A stretch of 64,000 nt of DNA from Polyangium sp. 15x6. GTDB taxonomy: Bacteria; Myxococcota_A; Polyangia; Polyangiales; Polyangiaceae. The stretch's first letter is position 1. Each line of letters begins with the position of its first letter. The stretch is taken from NCBI RefSeq assembly GCF_029960785.1, contig NZ_JASBQE010000044.1, positions 35,717 through 99,716 on the forward strand, given 5' to 3'. The notes beneath the pieces are model-generated. The model was not told the DNA's origin, ran no database searches, and saw nothing but the letters and a program-made list of their open reading frames with translations. Position numbers and translations under genes: made by a program. Positions 34,455 through 42,440 of the stretch are shown here, piece by piece.

Positions 34455-36938
34455 TCATTTGGCAACCGATACGACTTCGCCTGACGCCTCGTTCACCCAG
34501 TACACGCGGGTCGCGTCGAGCGCGATCCCCATCGGACGCTCCTGGGCGGACGCGAGCAGCACGGGCTCCTGCTTCCCATCGAGGCGTGCCTTCTTGACCA
34601 TTCCGCCGTCGTTCGTCCAGTACACCCACGCCTCGTCGACGGCGACACAGCGTGGCCCAGGCTCGTTCGCCGCAAGGATCTCGATCGGACCGTCTCGTCG
34701 CGCGATCGATATGGTCCCAGATCCATCCTTTTCACGCGACCAGACCACGACCTCCTCGCGAGGGTCCACGGCCACGGCAAACGGCCTCTCCTGGTTCTCG
34801 GCGACGAGCCAGGCTTCACCTCGCTCCTTATAGGACCAGCCCCAGATGCTGCCGCCTTTCTCCGTTCGCACGAAGTAAATGCCCCGACGCCCGGTCGCAA
34901 AGCCGAAGGGGTTCGGGTCGGCGCTGTCGTACTCGAGCAGCGGCTTCTTCCCAAGCTCTTTACGCGCGCTGAAAAGTGTTCCCTTCCCGGTGGTCGCGTT
35001 CTGGAAGAGGAAGAAGGCGCCGCCTTCCGAGGATGCAAGCCCCGCAATCTGTTGCTCGGGGTGGAGCCATTGCACCAGCGATTTTCGCGTGGCCGTGACG
35101 GAGTCGATCGTGACCAAGCTCTTGGATGACGTGTCCGTCCAGTACCAGCGGCCGGTGTCGAACGCGATGCGTGTCGGTGCTCCGCCCACGGACATCGGCG
35201 CTGCGACGCCACCGTCTTTGCGCATGCGCCAAGCTTTTCCCTGCCTGGGAACCGTCCATGCCACGATGCCATCCACGTCGTCGTCCACGGCGACACTGAG
35301 TGCGCCAGGCTCGTACCTCCCGAGGACGACCGGCTTGCACCGCCCGCCTTCCAGGGCCTCCGGCTGCGCCTGCGCGTCGACCTCGCACCCATCGGCGGGA
35401 TCGCCGTTGCAATCGTGACGCCCGGGATCGCAGTTAGCCTTGCAGATCCCCTCCTGGCAGGTCGAGCTGTCGCCCGCAATCGTGTTGCACCCGCGTCCGC
35501 AGATGCCGCAATGAAGAGCGCTGGAAACGACGTCCGTCTCACAACCAATGGTCAAATTGCCATCACAATCCATGAAACCTGGCTGGCACGTGGGTGCACA
35601 CTGGCCAGCAACGCATGCGATGTCACCGTGCTGGTTCGTACATGCGTTGCCGCATTTACCGCAGTTCGCGGGAGCTCCGAGATCGGCCTCGCAACCGTTC
35701 GCTCGTTCCCCGTCGCAATCGGCGAAACCTTCAGCGCATACGGGCGCACAGAAACCACCCACGCAGCTGGTTGAGCCGTGCTCGTTGATGCATCGTACCC
35801 CACAAGCGCCGCAGCTCTCGACGCGCGTGAGATCCGTCTCGCACCCGTTGAGCATGGCCCCATCGCAGTCACCCTTTCGTGGATCGCACATCGGCGTGAT
35901 GACGTCCGGGCGTGCGCTGGCGGTGACGAAGACTCCCGCGATGACGAGGGAAACCGCTGCTCCGCCGGCCCAAATACTCCGCTTGGAAACGGGTCGCGCC
36001 GGAGCTGGCGGCGAAACACTCGAACCATCCGGGAAAGCGTCGAAGGCCGCGCCAAACTCGGCAGCCGACTGAAACCGCATCTTCGGATCTCTCTGAAACG
36101 CGATACGAAAGAATGCGTTTACCTCGCTTGGAAGATGCGATATGGGCGGCGGTCCATCGGTGGAGAGCAGAACGAGCCGTGCGACGTCGACGTGCGCCGC
36201 TCCTGCGAACGGCGACTTCCCCGTGAGAAGCCGATAAAGCACAGCCGCGAGGGACCAGAGATCACTCCTGAAATCGACGCGATTGGAATGGTGCCATTGC
36301 TCTGGGCTCATGTAGCTCACCGTGCCCATCGCCATGTTCTCTTGGGTCAGCTCGTCGTGCTCGCTGACGATGATCTCAGTCCCGGGATCTACCATCGGCT
36401 CGACGAGCTTCATCAACCCGAAATCGACGATCTTGACCTTGCCCTCGATGCAGTAGATGTTCCCCGGCTTCAGGTCACGGTGAATGACGCCCGCCGCATG
36501 GGTCGCATGCAGCCCTTTGCATAGCTGTCTGCAGATCGACTTCACCGTCGGCATCGGCATGGGCCCCTCGCGCTCGAGCCGCTTCGCGAGGCTCTCCCCC
36601 GTCAGGAGCTCCATCACCAGGAAGGGAACCAGCTCGTCGCCATACTCGAAGCACCGGAGGACGTACTCGCTGTCGATCAGGCAGAGCGCCTGCGCTTCCC
36701 GGCGGAATCGCTCGAGATCATCTGGTGCCTTTGTTCTCGGGATCTTAATCGCGACCTTCAGGTGAAGCTTCGTATTTATCGCCTTCCAGACCTGCCCGAA
36801 GGCTCCCTCACCCAGCTTGGAGATGAGTTCGAACCGACCGGCAAACGTCTTGCCGGGACGGAGGTCGACCGACTGCACGTCATCCGTCGGGAGCTTGATG
36901 GTGGGCGGGCTGGTGTCTTCGCCAATGGCCGTGCTCAT
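34455..36938 (-). CDS. Ser/Thr protein kinase with Cys-rich repeats and beta-propeller sensor
   Basis: 827 residues from ATG 36938; an in-frame upstream ATG at 36980 would add 14 residues of poorer composition. The kinase domain (35-300) is complete: LGEGAFGQVW (42-51), Lys65, HRDLKPGN (153-160), DFG (172-174), SYMSPEQW. A membrane span (SIWAGGAAVSLVIAGVFVTA) follows near 335. Outside are four Cys-rich units (CDGAMLNGCETDLTRVESCG and similar, each with about seven Cys), then a six-bladed-type propeller with YWT/YWV repeats (VAVDEAWVYWTNDGGMVKKA). The extracellular part probably senses a ligand or mechanical state; substrate unknown. First gene of an operon with LysM-like and secreted proteins. 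The propeller resembles that of the pseudokinase at 56.9 kb. Confidence 0.94.
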   Translation of the reverse strand: MSTAIGEDTSPPTIKLPTDDVQSVDLRPGKTFAGRFELISKLGEGAFGQVWKAINTKLHLKVAIKIPRTKAPDDLERFRREAQALCLIDSEYVLRCFEYGDELVPFLVMELLTGESLAKRLEREGPMPMPTVKSICRQLCKGLHATHAAGVIHRDLKPGNIYCIEGKVKIVDFGLMKLVEPMVDPGTEIIVSEHDELTQENMAMGTVSYMSPEQWHHSNRVDFRSDLWSLAAVLYRLLTGKSPFAGAAHVDVARLVLLSTDGPPPISHLPSEVNAFFRIAFQRDPKMRFQSAAEFGAAFDAFPDGSSVSPPAPARPVSKRSIWAGGAAVSLVIAGVFVTASARPDVITPMCDPRKGDCDGAMLNGCETDLTRVESCGACGVRCINEHGSTSCVGGFCAPVCAEGFADCDGERANGCEADLGAPANCGKCGNACTNQHGDIACVAGQCAPTCQPGFMDCDGNLTIGCETDVVSSALHCGICGRGCNTIAGDSSTCQEGICKANCDPGRHDCNGDPADGCEVDAQAQPEALEGGRCKPVVLGRYEPGALSVAVDDDVDGIVAWTVPRQGKAWRMRKDGGVAAPMSVGGAPTRIAFDTGRWYWTDTSSKSLVTIDSVTATRKSLVQWLHPEQQIAGLASSEGGAFFLFQNATTGKGTLFSARKELGKKPLLEYDSADPNPFGFATGRRGIYFVRTEKGGSIWGWSYKERGEAWLVAENQERPFAVAVDPREEVVVWSREKDGSGTISIARRDGPIEILAANEPGPRCVAVDEAWVYWTNDGGMVKKARLDGKQEPVLLASAQERPMGIALDATRVYWVNEASGEVVSVAK

Positions 36939-37038
36939 GCTCGCGCCCCAAGCTTGCAGCAACGTGACGGGGGGGGCCAAAATTTCGAGTCACTCACAAA
37001 ACCGGGCGCCAGATGACGTGTTCCTGAGAGTGGTCCAG

Positions 37039-37056
37039 ATACGCAATTCTGCGTAT
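37039..37056. promoter_or_regulatory. Perfect 7-4-7 inverted repeat between divergent genes
   Basis: ATACGCA-ATTC-TGCGTAT lies about 100 bases upstream of the minus-strand kinase start and 246 upstream of the plus-strand lipoprotein start, in the only sizeable gap here. It is AT-richer than its surroundings, as operators often are. No known regulator motif matched. Confidence 0.4.
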
Positions 37057-37301
37057 AGACATCCGGAAGATATCGTGCATGCGGGCGCCGACCCTCCCGA
37101 TCCCCCGTGACTCGGTCGACGATGGGTGAAGAGCCCCACGACTCGTCGCTCGCGCAGCTAGTTTCCTGCATCCGATGAATTGCGGATACCCATCTCGCCG
37201 GGCGACTGCGACCATCCTTGCCATTGCACGCCATTTGTCTGTGAGCTCGGCCCCTCGAACGGGCAGGCTCGTCACAAATGTAGTTCGGACGGGAGGCATC
37301 G

Positions 37302-40292
37302 ATGCGGTCCAATTGGGCGAGCGGCCTGGTCTTGGCATTTGTCGTTACGCTTGGCACTGCATTGACGGGATGTGAGGACGGGGGCCCAGCTCCCGGCGGA
37401 ATCGGCGGCCAGGCGACAGGCGGAGACGGTGGAGGTAGCGCTGGCGCCGGGGGCCAGGGCGGGGATGCCGGGGGAGCAGGAGGCGCCGGCGGCAACAGCA
37501 CCGGCGGCAACGGCGCCGGCGGCATCGGCGGCAGCGGCGGCAGCGGCGGCAGCGAGGGGCCATGCGGAGATGGAATCGTGTCCGGCGAGGAGACCTGCGA
37601 CGACGGCGCAATGGTTCCTGGCGATTGCTGCTCGACGACGTGTCAGATCGAGGCCACCTGCGAGATCGAGCCCAACGATGAGGCCGCGAGCGCCAATTCC
37701 CATGCCACGCTCGCCATGGGTGGCACAGCCGTCAAGGGTCTCGTCTCCAGCAACGGAGACGAGGATTGGTTCGAGTTCGTGGTCCCCGCGGGCGCGAAGG
37801 GCGTCGTCACGGTGGAGACGCTCGACGGGTATGCAACGACGTGCTCCTCACTGGCGCTCGACAGCCAGCTCTCCTTCCTCGATGCGCAGGGGGCGCTGCT
37901 CGCGACGGACGACGATGGGGGCGAGGCGTTTTGCTCCAAGCTTTCCGTGGGTCCGCTGTCGCCCGGCCCGTACTACGTCGAGGTGAGGGCCAGCGAGCAA
38001 TCGATGGCCGCGCCCTTCGACTACACGCTCTCGGCCACGCTCTCGATCTTCACGTGCGGCGACGGGGCCTGGGACGCCGTCGTCGGCGAAGGCTGCGACG
38101 ACGGAAACAATGGCAATGGGGACGGCTGCGACTCCACGTGCCAGGTGGAGGTCGGATACACTTGCGCCGGCTCGCCGAGCGCGTGTGTCGCGGGGTGTGG
38201 CGACGGGGTCCTCGTGCCTCCCGAGGGGTGTGATGACGGCGGCAATGTCTCCGCCGACGGCTGCAGCGCGGTTTGCGTGGTCGAGCCGGGGTATACCTGT
38301 TCGCTCCAGCCGAGCGTCTGCGTATCCGCCTGTGGCGATGGGGTCCGCGCGTCCGGCGCGGAGACGTGCGACGACGGAAACGTGACGGCCGGGGATTGCT
38401 GCAGCGCCGCGTGTGAGCTCGAAGCTGGGTGCGAGGTGGAGCCGAACGGCGAAAGTGGAATGGCAAACCCCTTCGGCCAGCTTGCACTCGCGGGGAAGCT
38501 CAAGGGCTTAATCGCTCCTGCTGGCGACAGGGATATTTTCGCGGTCACGATTCCGTCGGGGAAGAGCGGAGCGATCACGGCGGAGACGATCGACGGGTTC
38601 GCGACGACGTGTGACTCTTCATCACTCGATAGCTACGTCCAGATCCTCGATCCCCTAGGGTTCGTCGTGACCAGCGACGACGATGCCGGCGCGGGGTATT
38701 GCTCTCGCGTGACGACGCCAGTGCTCCCTGCAGGCGACTACGTCGTCTCGGTCACCGCATCGGCCGGACAACCCGCTGCGACGTTCGATTACACGTTGTC
38801 CATCGACGTCCAGCTCTCTGCATGCGGCGACGGCGCGCAGGGGCCCGGAGAGGAGTGTGATGACGGCAATACCGTCGGTGGTGACGGCTGCAGCGCCCAG
38901 TGCAAGCAAGAGTTGCCCGCCGAGAACGAACCCAACGACACCGCGGCTCTCGCGAGCGGCCCGTACGCGCCGAACGTGGTGCTCCGGGGCGCTGTATCAC
39001 CTTCGTCCGACGTGGACTATTTTGCCATTACGTTGCCGGGGCTCGGGGACCTCTCCGTGCAGACGTTCGATGCGTTCGGGCCCGGGAGCTGCGCGGACAT
39101 CGATACGAAGACGACGCTGGTCGCTCCCGACGGCGCCACGATTCTCGCCACGGACGATGACGGCGGCCTCGGCGCGTGCTCGTGGCTCGAGCCGTTCTCT
39201 GCGCCGGCCTTGCGCCGCCTGCAACCTGGTACCTACTTCGTCCGCGTCGAGAGCGGAAATGCGAACATCGTCGACCCGTACAAGCTCGCCGTCGAGCTCC
39301 TGTCCCTCTGTGGCAATGGCGTCGTCGAGGGGTTTGAGCAATGCGACGGCGGTATGCTCTGCGATTCCACGTGCCGCAACAAGGCCGTATGCGGAAACGT
39401 ATCCATCGACAATGGCGAGACCTGCGACGACGGCAACACGGTCGCCGGCGACGGTTGCAGCCCCATCTGCCAGCTCGAGGGGCCCGACGTCGAGCCCAAC
39501 AATACCTTTGCGCAGGCGGATGCACGCGCGCTCGATCCGACGCCCGCCTTGATCACCGGGGACAAGGTCCTCGCAGGTTCGATCGGCAATGTGGCGGACC
39601 GGGACGTCTTCAAGATGGTCCTCGCGGCGCCCTCGGTCGTGCGCTTCGAGGCGTTCGACGGGAGCGGCGTCGACTGCCCCAGCGATACGACGACCATCCG
39701 CCTCCTCGATACGGCAGGCGTCGAGGTCGCCATGGACGATTCGAGCGGCATCCAATCGTGCGGCGCGCTCGTATCGAGCCTGCCGGCAGGGACATTCTAT
39801 GTTCAGGTCGAGGAGACGGGCACGGATTCGACGGTAACCGAGTACAGGCTCGAGGTGAACGTCCAGTCGTCCGGCGGCAGCGAAAGCGAACCGAATGATA
39901 CCGCCATGAATGCGAACGTGCTCTCCGGCTCCGATGTGTTCATTCTCGGCGGGCATCAGGCGGCCGGCGATATCGATGTGTATAGGTTGACTGTGCCTCC
40001 GGGGAAATCGATTCGTGCCGAGGTCATCGAGGGAGGCCTGGAGACCTGCGAGTCGGACGAGGTTGATAGCCGCCTCACGTTGTTCGATGCCGCGTGGAAT
40101 GAGCTCGCGGACGATGACGACGACGGTCGCGGGTATTGCTCTCTGCTTGACGGCTCGGGGAGCATGCCGCTCGATCCCGGCGCCGCGTCGCTTGCGGGCG
40201 GCTCGTATCATCTCGCGGTGCGGGCCTCGCAATACGCGTCGCCTGCCACGGCCGCGGAGTTCGACTACCGGCTCGTCGTGACCATTCGCTGA
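37302..40292 (+). CDS. Secreted lipoprotein with DUF4215 Cys-rich repeats and pre-peptidase C-terminal domains
   Basis: 996 residues. The signal peptide ends in lipobox ALTGC (residues 20-24), followed by a 60-residue Gly-rich spacer (GGAGGAGGNSTGGNGAGGIG). The body alternates seven Cys-rich DUF4215/myxobacterial disulfide repeats (CGDGIVSGEETCDDG; CGDGAQGPGEECDDGNTVGG DGC) with five PPC-like beta domains (DEDWFEFVVPAGAKGVVTVE ... LLATDDDGGEAFCS). PPC domains are usually found in secreted proteases; here no catalytic domain is present, so this looks like a structural or adhesive surface protein. It begins a plus-strand trio with the Hint lipoprotein and another DUF4215 lipoprotein (gaps of 33 and 24 bases), so the three are probably co-transcribed. 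Confidence 0.91.
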   Translation: MRSNWASGLVLAFVVTLGTALTGCEDGGPAPGGIGGQATGGDGGGSAGAGGQGGDAGGAGGAGGNSTGGNGAGGIGGSGGSGGSEGPCGDGIVSGEETCDDGAMVPGDCCSTTCQIEATCEIEPNDEAASANSHATLAMGGTAVKGLVSSNGDEDWFEFVVPAGAKGVVTVETLDGYATTCSSLALDSQLSFLDAQGALLATDDDGGEAFCSKLSVGPLSPGPYYVEVRASEQSMAAPFDYTLSATLSIFTCGDGAWDAVVGEGCDDGNNGNGDGCDSTCQVEVGYTCAGSPSACVAGCGDGVLVPPEGCDDGGNVSADGCSAVCVVEPGYTCSLQPSVCVSACGDGVRASGAETCDDGNVTAGDCCSAACELEAGCEVEPNGESGMANPFGQLALAGKLKGLIAPAGDRDIFAVTIPSGKSGAITAETIDGFATTCDSSSLDSYVQILDPLGFVVTSDDDAGAGYCSRVTTPVLPAGDYVVSVTASAGQPAATFDYTLSIDVQLSACGDGAQGPGEECDDGNTVGGDGCSAQCKQELPAENEPNDTAALASGPYAPNVVLRGAVSPSSDVDYFAITLPGLGDLSVQTFDAFGPGSCADIDTKTTLVAPDGATILATDDDGGLGACSWLEPFSAPALRRLQPGTYFVRVESGNANIVDPYKLAVELLSLCGNGVVEGFEQCDGGMLCDSTCRNKAVCGNVSIDNGETCDDGNTVAGDGCSPICQLEGPDVEPNNTFAQADARALDPTPALITGDKVLAGSIGNVADRDVFKMVLAAPSVVRFEAFDGSGVDCPSDTTTIRLLDTAGVEVAMDDSSGIQSCGALVSSLPAGTFYVQVEETGTDSTVTEYRLEVNVQSSGGSESEPNDTAMNANVLSGSDVFILGGHQAAGDIDVYRLTVPPGKSIRAEVIEGGLETCESDEVDSRLTLFDAAWNELADDDDDGRGYCSLLDGSGSMPLDPGAASLAGGSYHLAVRASQYASPATAAEFDYRLVVTIR

Positions 40293-40325
40293 AGCTCATT
40301 CCACAAATTGCATGGAGGAAGGTTC

Positions 40326-42416
40326 ATGAACCGACATCACCACCTCACGTACGTGTTCCGTCCCGCGGCAATACTCGTCTCCGCCCTGGGGTTGTCGAGC
40401 TGCGCATCGCCGGAGGCGGCCATCGAGATCCCCGATTCCGCCACGCTGGCGGAGGACAGCCGGTACATGTCGACCGTCTTCGAGGCGCAGCTCGAGACGG
40501 CGCGCCGGCCGTACATGAATATCGACCTGCGGGACGAACGCCAGTACAGGTTCGTCAAGAATCGCTTGCTCGCCTCCGGCAACACGCCGGAGAACGCACC
40601 GAAGCTCTTCGAGCTGCTCGAGCGCGGCCGGCTGGGCGAGCGCCCGAGCGAGGTTACGCCGCCGAGCGTCGGCGAGATGCCGGGGGAGCCCGTGCACACG
40701 GAGCCCGTGAGCAGCGCGACCTCGGCCCTCGAGACGAGCTGGTGCGGTCATTTCCTGCTCCTCGAGGAGAAGGTCAACGTCCACATCTACAAGAACACCA
40801 AGTTCATGCCCGGCGTGGTCATGAGCTGCTTCGACGGCTCGTCCTACAGCTACGTCGACGGCATCGCGTACCGGACGCCAGATCTCGAGGGGACGACCCA
40901 TGCGGTCCTCGCGGCGCCGCCTCCGATCGAGCAATACAACGGCGGGCGAAATGTGACCCTCATGTTCCCCGAGATCGATTTCGGCACCTGGGACGATCCG
41001 AACAAGATGTTCGTGCTCGATTCACTGGCGATCGCTGAGAAGAACGGCGTGCAGCACTTCACGTACGCCACGGTGAAGACGGTGGGGCCAGGGGGTGCAT
41101 TCTCGCAATCCACAACGGACAAGACCTACAAAGCCGTGCCGACGATCACCATCGAGCATCCGACGAACGTGATCAACAGCAACGCAGATCCCTTGTACAA
41201 TGACTTCTACGCGGGAACCAATAACTATGGGCGCAACCCGTACGGCCTCCGGACCTACTACAATTACCCAGACAATGACGGACGCGTGCGCATCTGTCTG
41301 GAGCGCGGGTATGCATCGCAGATCTACGGTCAGCTCGATTGCGACTACGCCACCGTGCAGGAGACGAATGGTCAGCTCTTGCCGTTCAAGTATCCGTATA
41401 CAGGTGTCGCTGCAACCAACCTCACCTCGTTGCTCACTGGAAAGCTGACCATGAATGGATCGGCGTACTGGCAGGCCGCGCCAAAGTACGAGAATAACAC
41501 GCGGTACGTGCCCATCAAGGGCACGTACCAGCTCTACCACCCCGGCGGCTGCACCATCGAGTCGTACATCCCCGCCTTCACGCAAGCACAGCTCGTTCTC
41601 CACGAGGATGGAGGCTTCTGCAATGGCGGCTACACGAACGATACAATTGGTACCGGTCTCTCGGATGCATTCTCGGATCCTGATGTGTCGGGCGCCAAGA
41701 GCTCGTTCAACATGCTCGGAAACTTCGGCGGCAACTGCTACCAGTCGAACAACAGCAAACGATCGCACCTCTACATGATGGTGTATGCCAAGACCAAGGG
41801 GCCTCAGCCCTGCGGGAACCGGTACTCCACGAGGAGGGTGGCGCCGGTCGATTTCCTCAAGACGTGCTTCGCCGAGGGCACTGAGATCCGTCGCGCAGAC
41901 AATACGTTGTTGCCCGTCGAGAGCTTCCGCGTGGGTGACAAGGTGGTCGCGAACGATCGTGGCCTCGTCCTCACGGTCACCGGCGTCGTCACCGGCGGCG
42001 AGAGCAAGCCCCTCGTGAACCTGTACGATAGCCACGGTCACGATCTCCTGGTCACGGAGATGCACCCCGTCATCACCACGCGGCGGGGCATCGTGAAGGC
42101 CGGGGATCTGACCGAGGGCGACGAGGTCATGACCGAGAAAGGTCCTGCCGTGCTCATGTCGGTGCAACGCGTCACGTACGACCGGACGGTGTATAACCTC
42201 TCCCTGGGAACCCCCGAGGAGCTCGCGCGCGCCGGCAAGGAGAACCGGACCATGTTCGCCGAAGGGTATCTGGTCGGCGACAACGAAATGCAATTCGAGA
42301 TCGAGAGCGCGCCGAAGCCGCGCCCCGATCATGTCGCGTCGGAGTGGGAGCGCGATTACCGGAATGATCTGGCCCGAGGGGCCGTCGTCGAACCTCGGGA
42401 GGCGGCTCGTCCGTAG
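40326..42416 (+). CDS. Lipoprotein with C-terminal Hint (intein/hedgehog) domain
   Basis: 696 residues. ATG 40326 follows GGAGGAAGG. The leader ends in lipobox LGLSSC. Residues about 30-500 are an unrecognised exported domain rich in Tyr, Asn and aromatic turns (YNDFYAGTNNYGRNPYGLRT). From Cys514 a Hint module begins: CFAEGTEIRRADNTLLPVES, FRVGDKVVANDRG, then HDLLVTEMHPVITTRRGIVK AGDLTEGDEV. It ends MFAEGYLVGDNEMQFEIES. The block A Cys, the GD turns and the HP motif are all present, but the intein-terminal HN followed by Cys/Ser/Thr is not clear, so cleavage rather than splicing is more likely. The exported part could be released or linked by self-processing. Middle gene of the trio. Confidence 0.86.
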   Translation: MNRHHHLTYVFRPAAILVSALGLSSCASPEAAIEIPDSATLAEDSRYMSTVFEAQLETARRPYMNIDLRDERQYRFVKNRLLASGNTPENAPKLFELLERGRLGERPSEVTPPSVGEMPGEPVHTEPVSSATSALETSWCGHFLLLEEKVNVHIYKNTKFMPGVVMSCFDGSSYSYVDGIAYRTPDLEGTTHAVLAAPPPIEQYNGGRNVTLMFPEIDFGTWDDPNKMFVLDSLAIAEKNGVQHFTYATVKTVGPGGAFSQSTTDKTYKAVPTITIEHPTNVINSNADPLYNDFYAGTNNYGRNPYGLRTYYNYPDNDGRVRICLERGYASQIYGQLDCDYATVQETNGQLLPFKYPYTGVAATNLTSLLTGKLTMNGSAYWQAAPKYENNTRYVPIKGTYQLYHPGGCTIESYIPAFTQAQLVLHEDGGFCNGGYTNDTIGTGLSDAFSDPDVSGAKSSFNMLGNFGGNCYQSNNSKRSHLYMMVYAKTKGPQPCGNRYSTRRVAPVDFLKTCFAEGTEIRRADNTLLPVESFRVGDKVVANDRGLVLTVTGVVTGGESKPLVNLYDSHGHDLLVTEMHPVITTRRGIVKAGDLTEGDEVMTEKGPAVLMSVQRVTYDRTVYNLSLGTPEELARAGKENRTMFAEGYLVGDNEMQFEIESAPKPRPDHVASEWERDYRNDLARGAVVEPREAARP

Positions 42417-42440
42417 CCACCGGACAGAGAGGAGGAGAGC

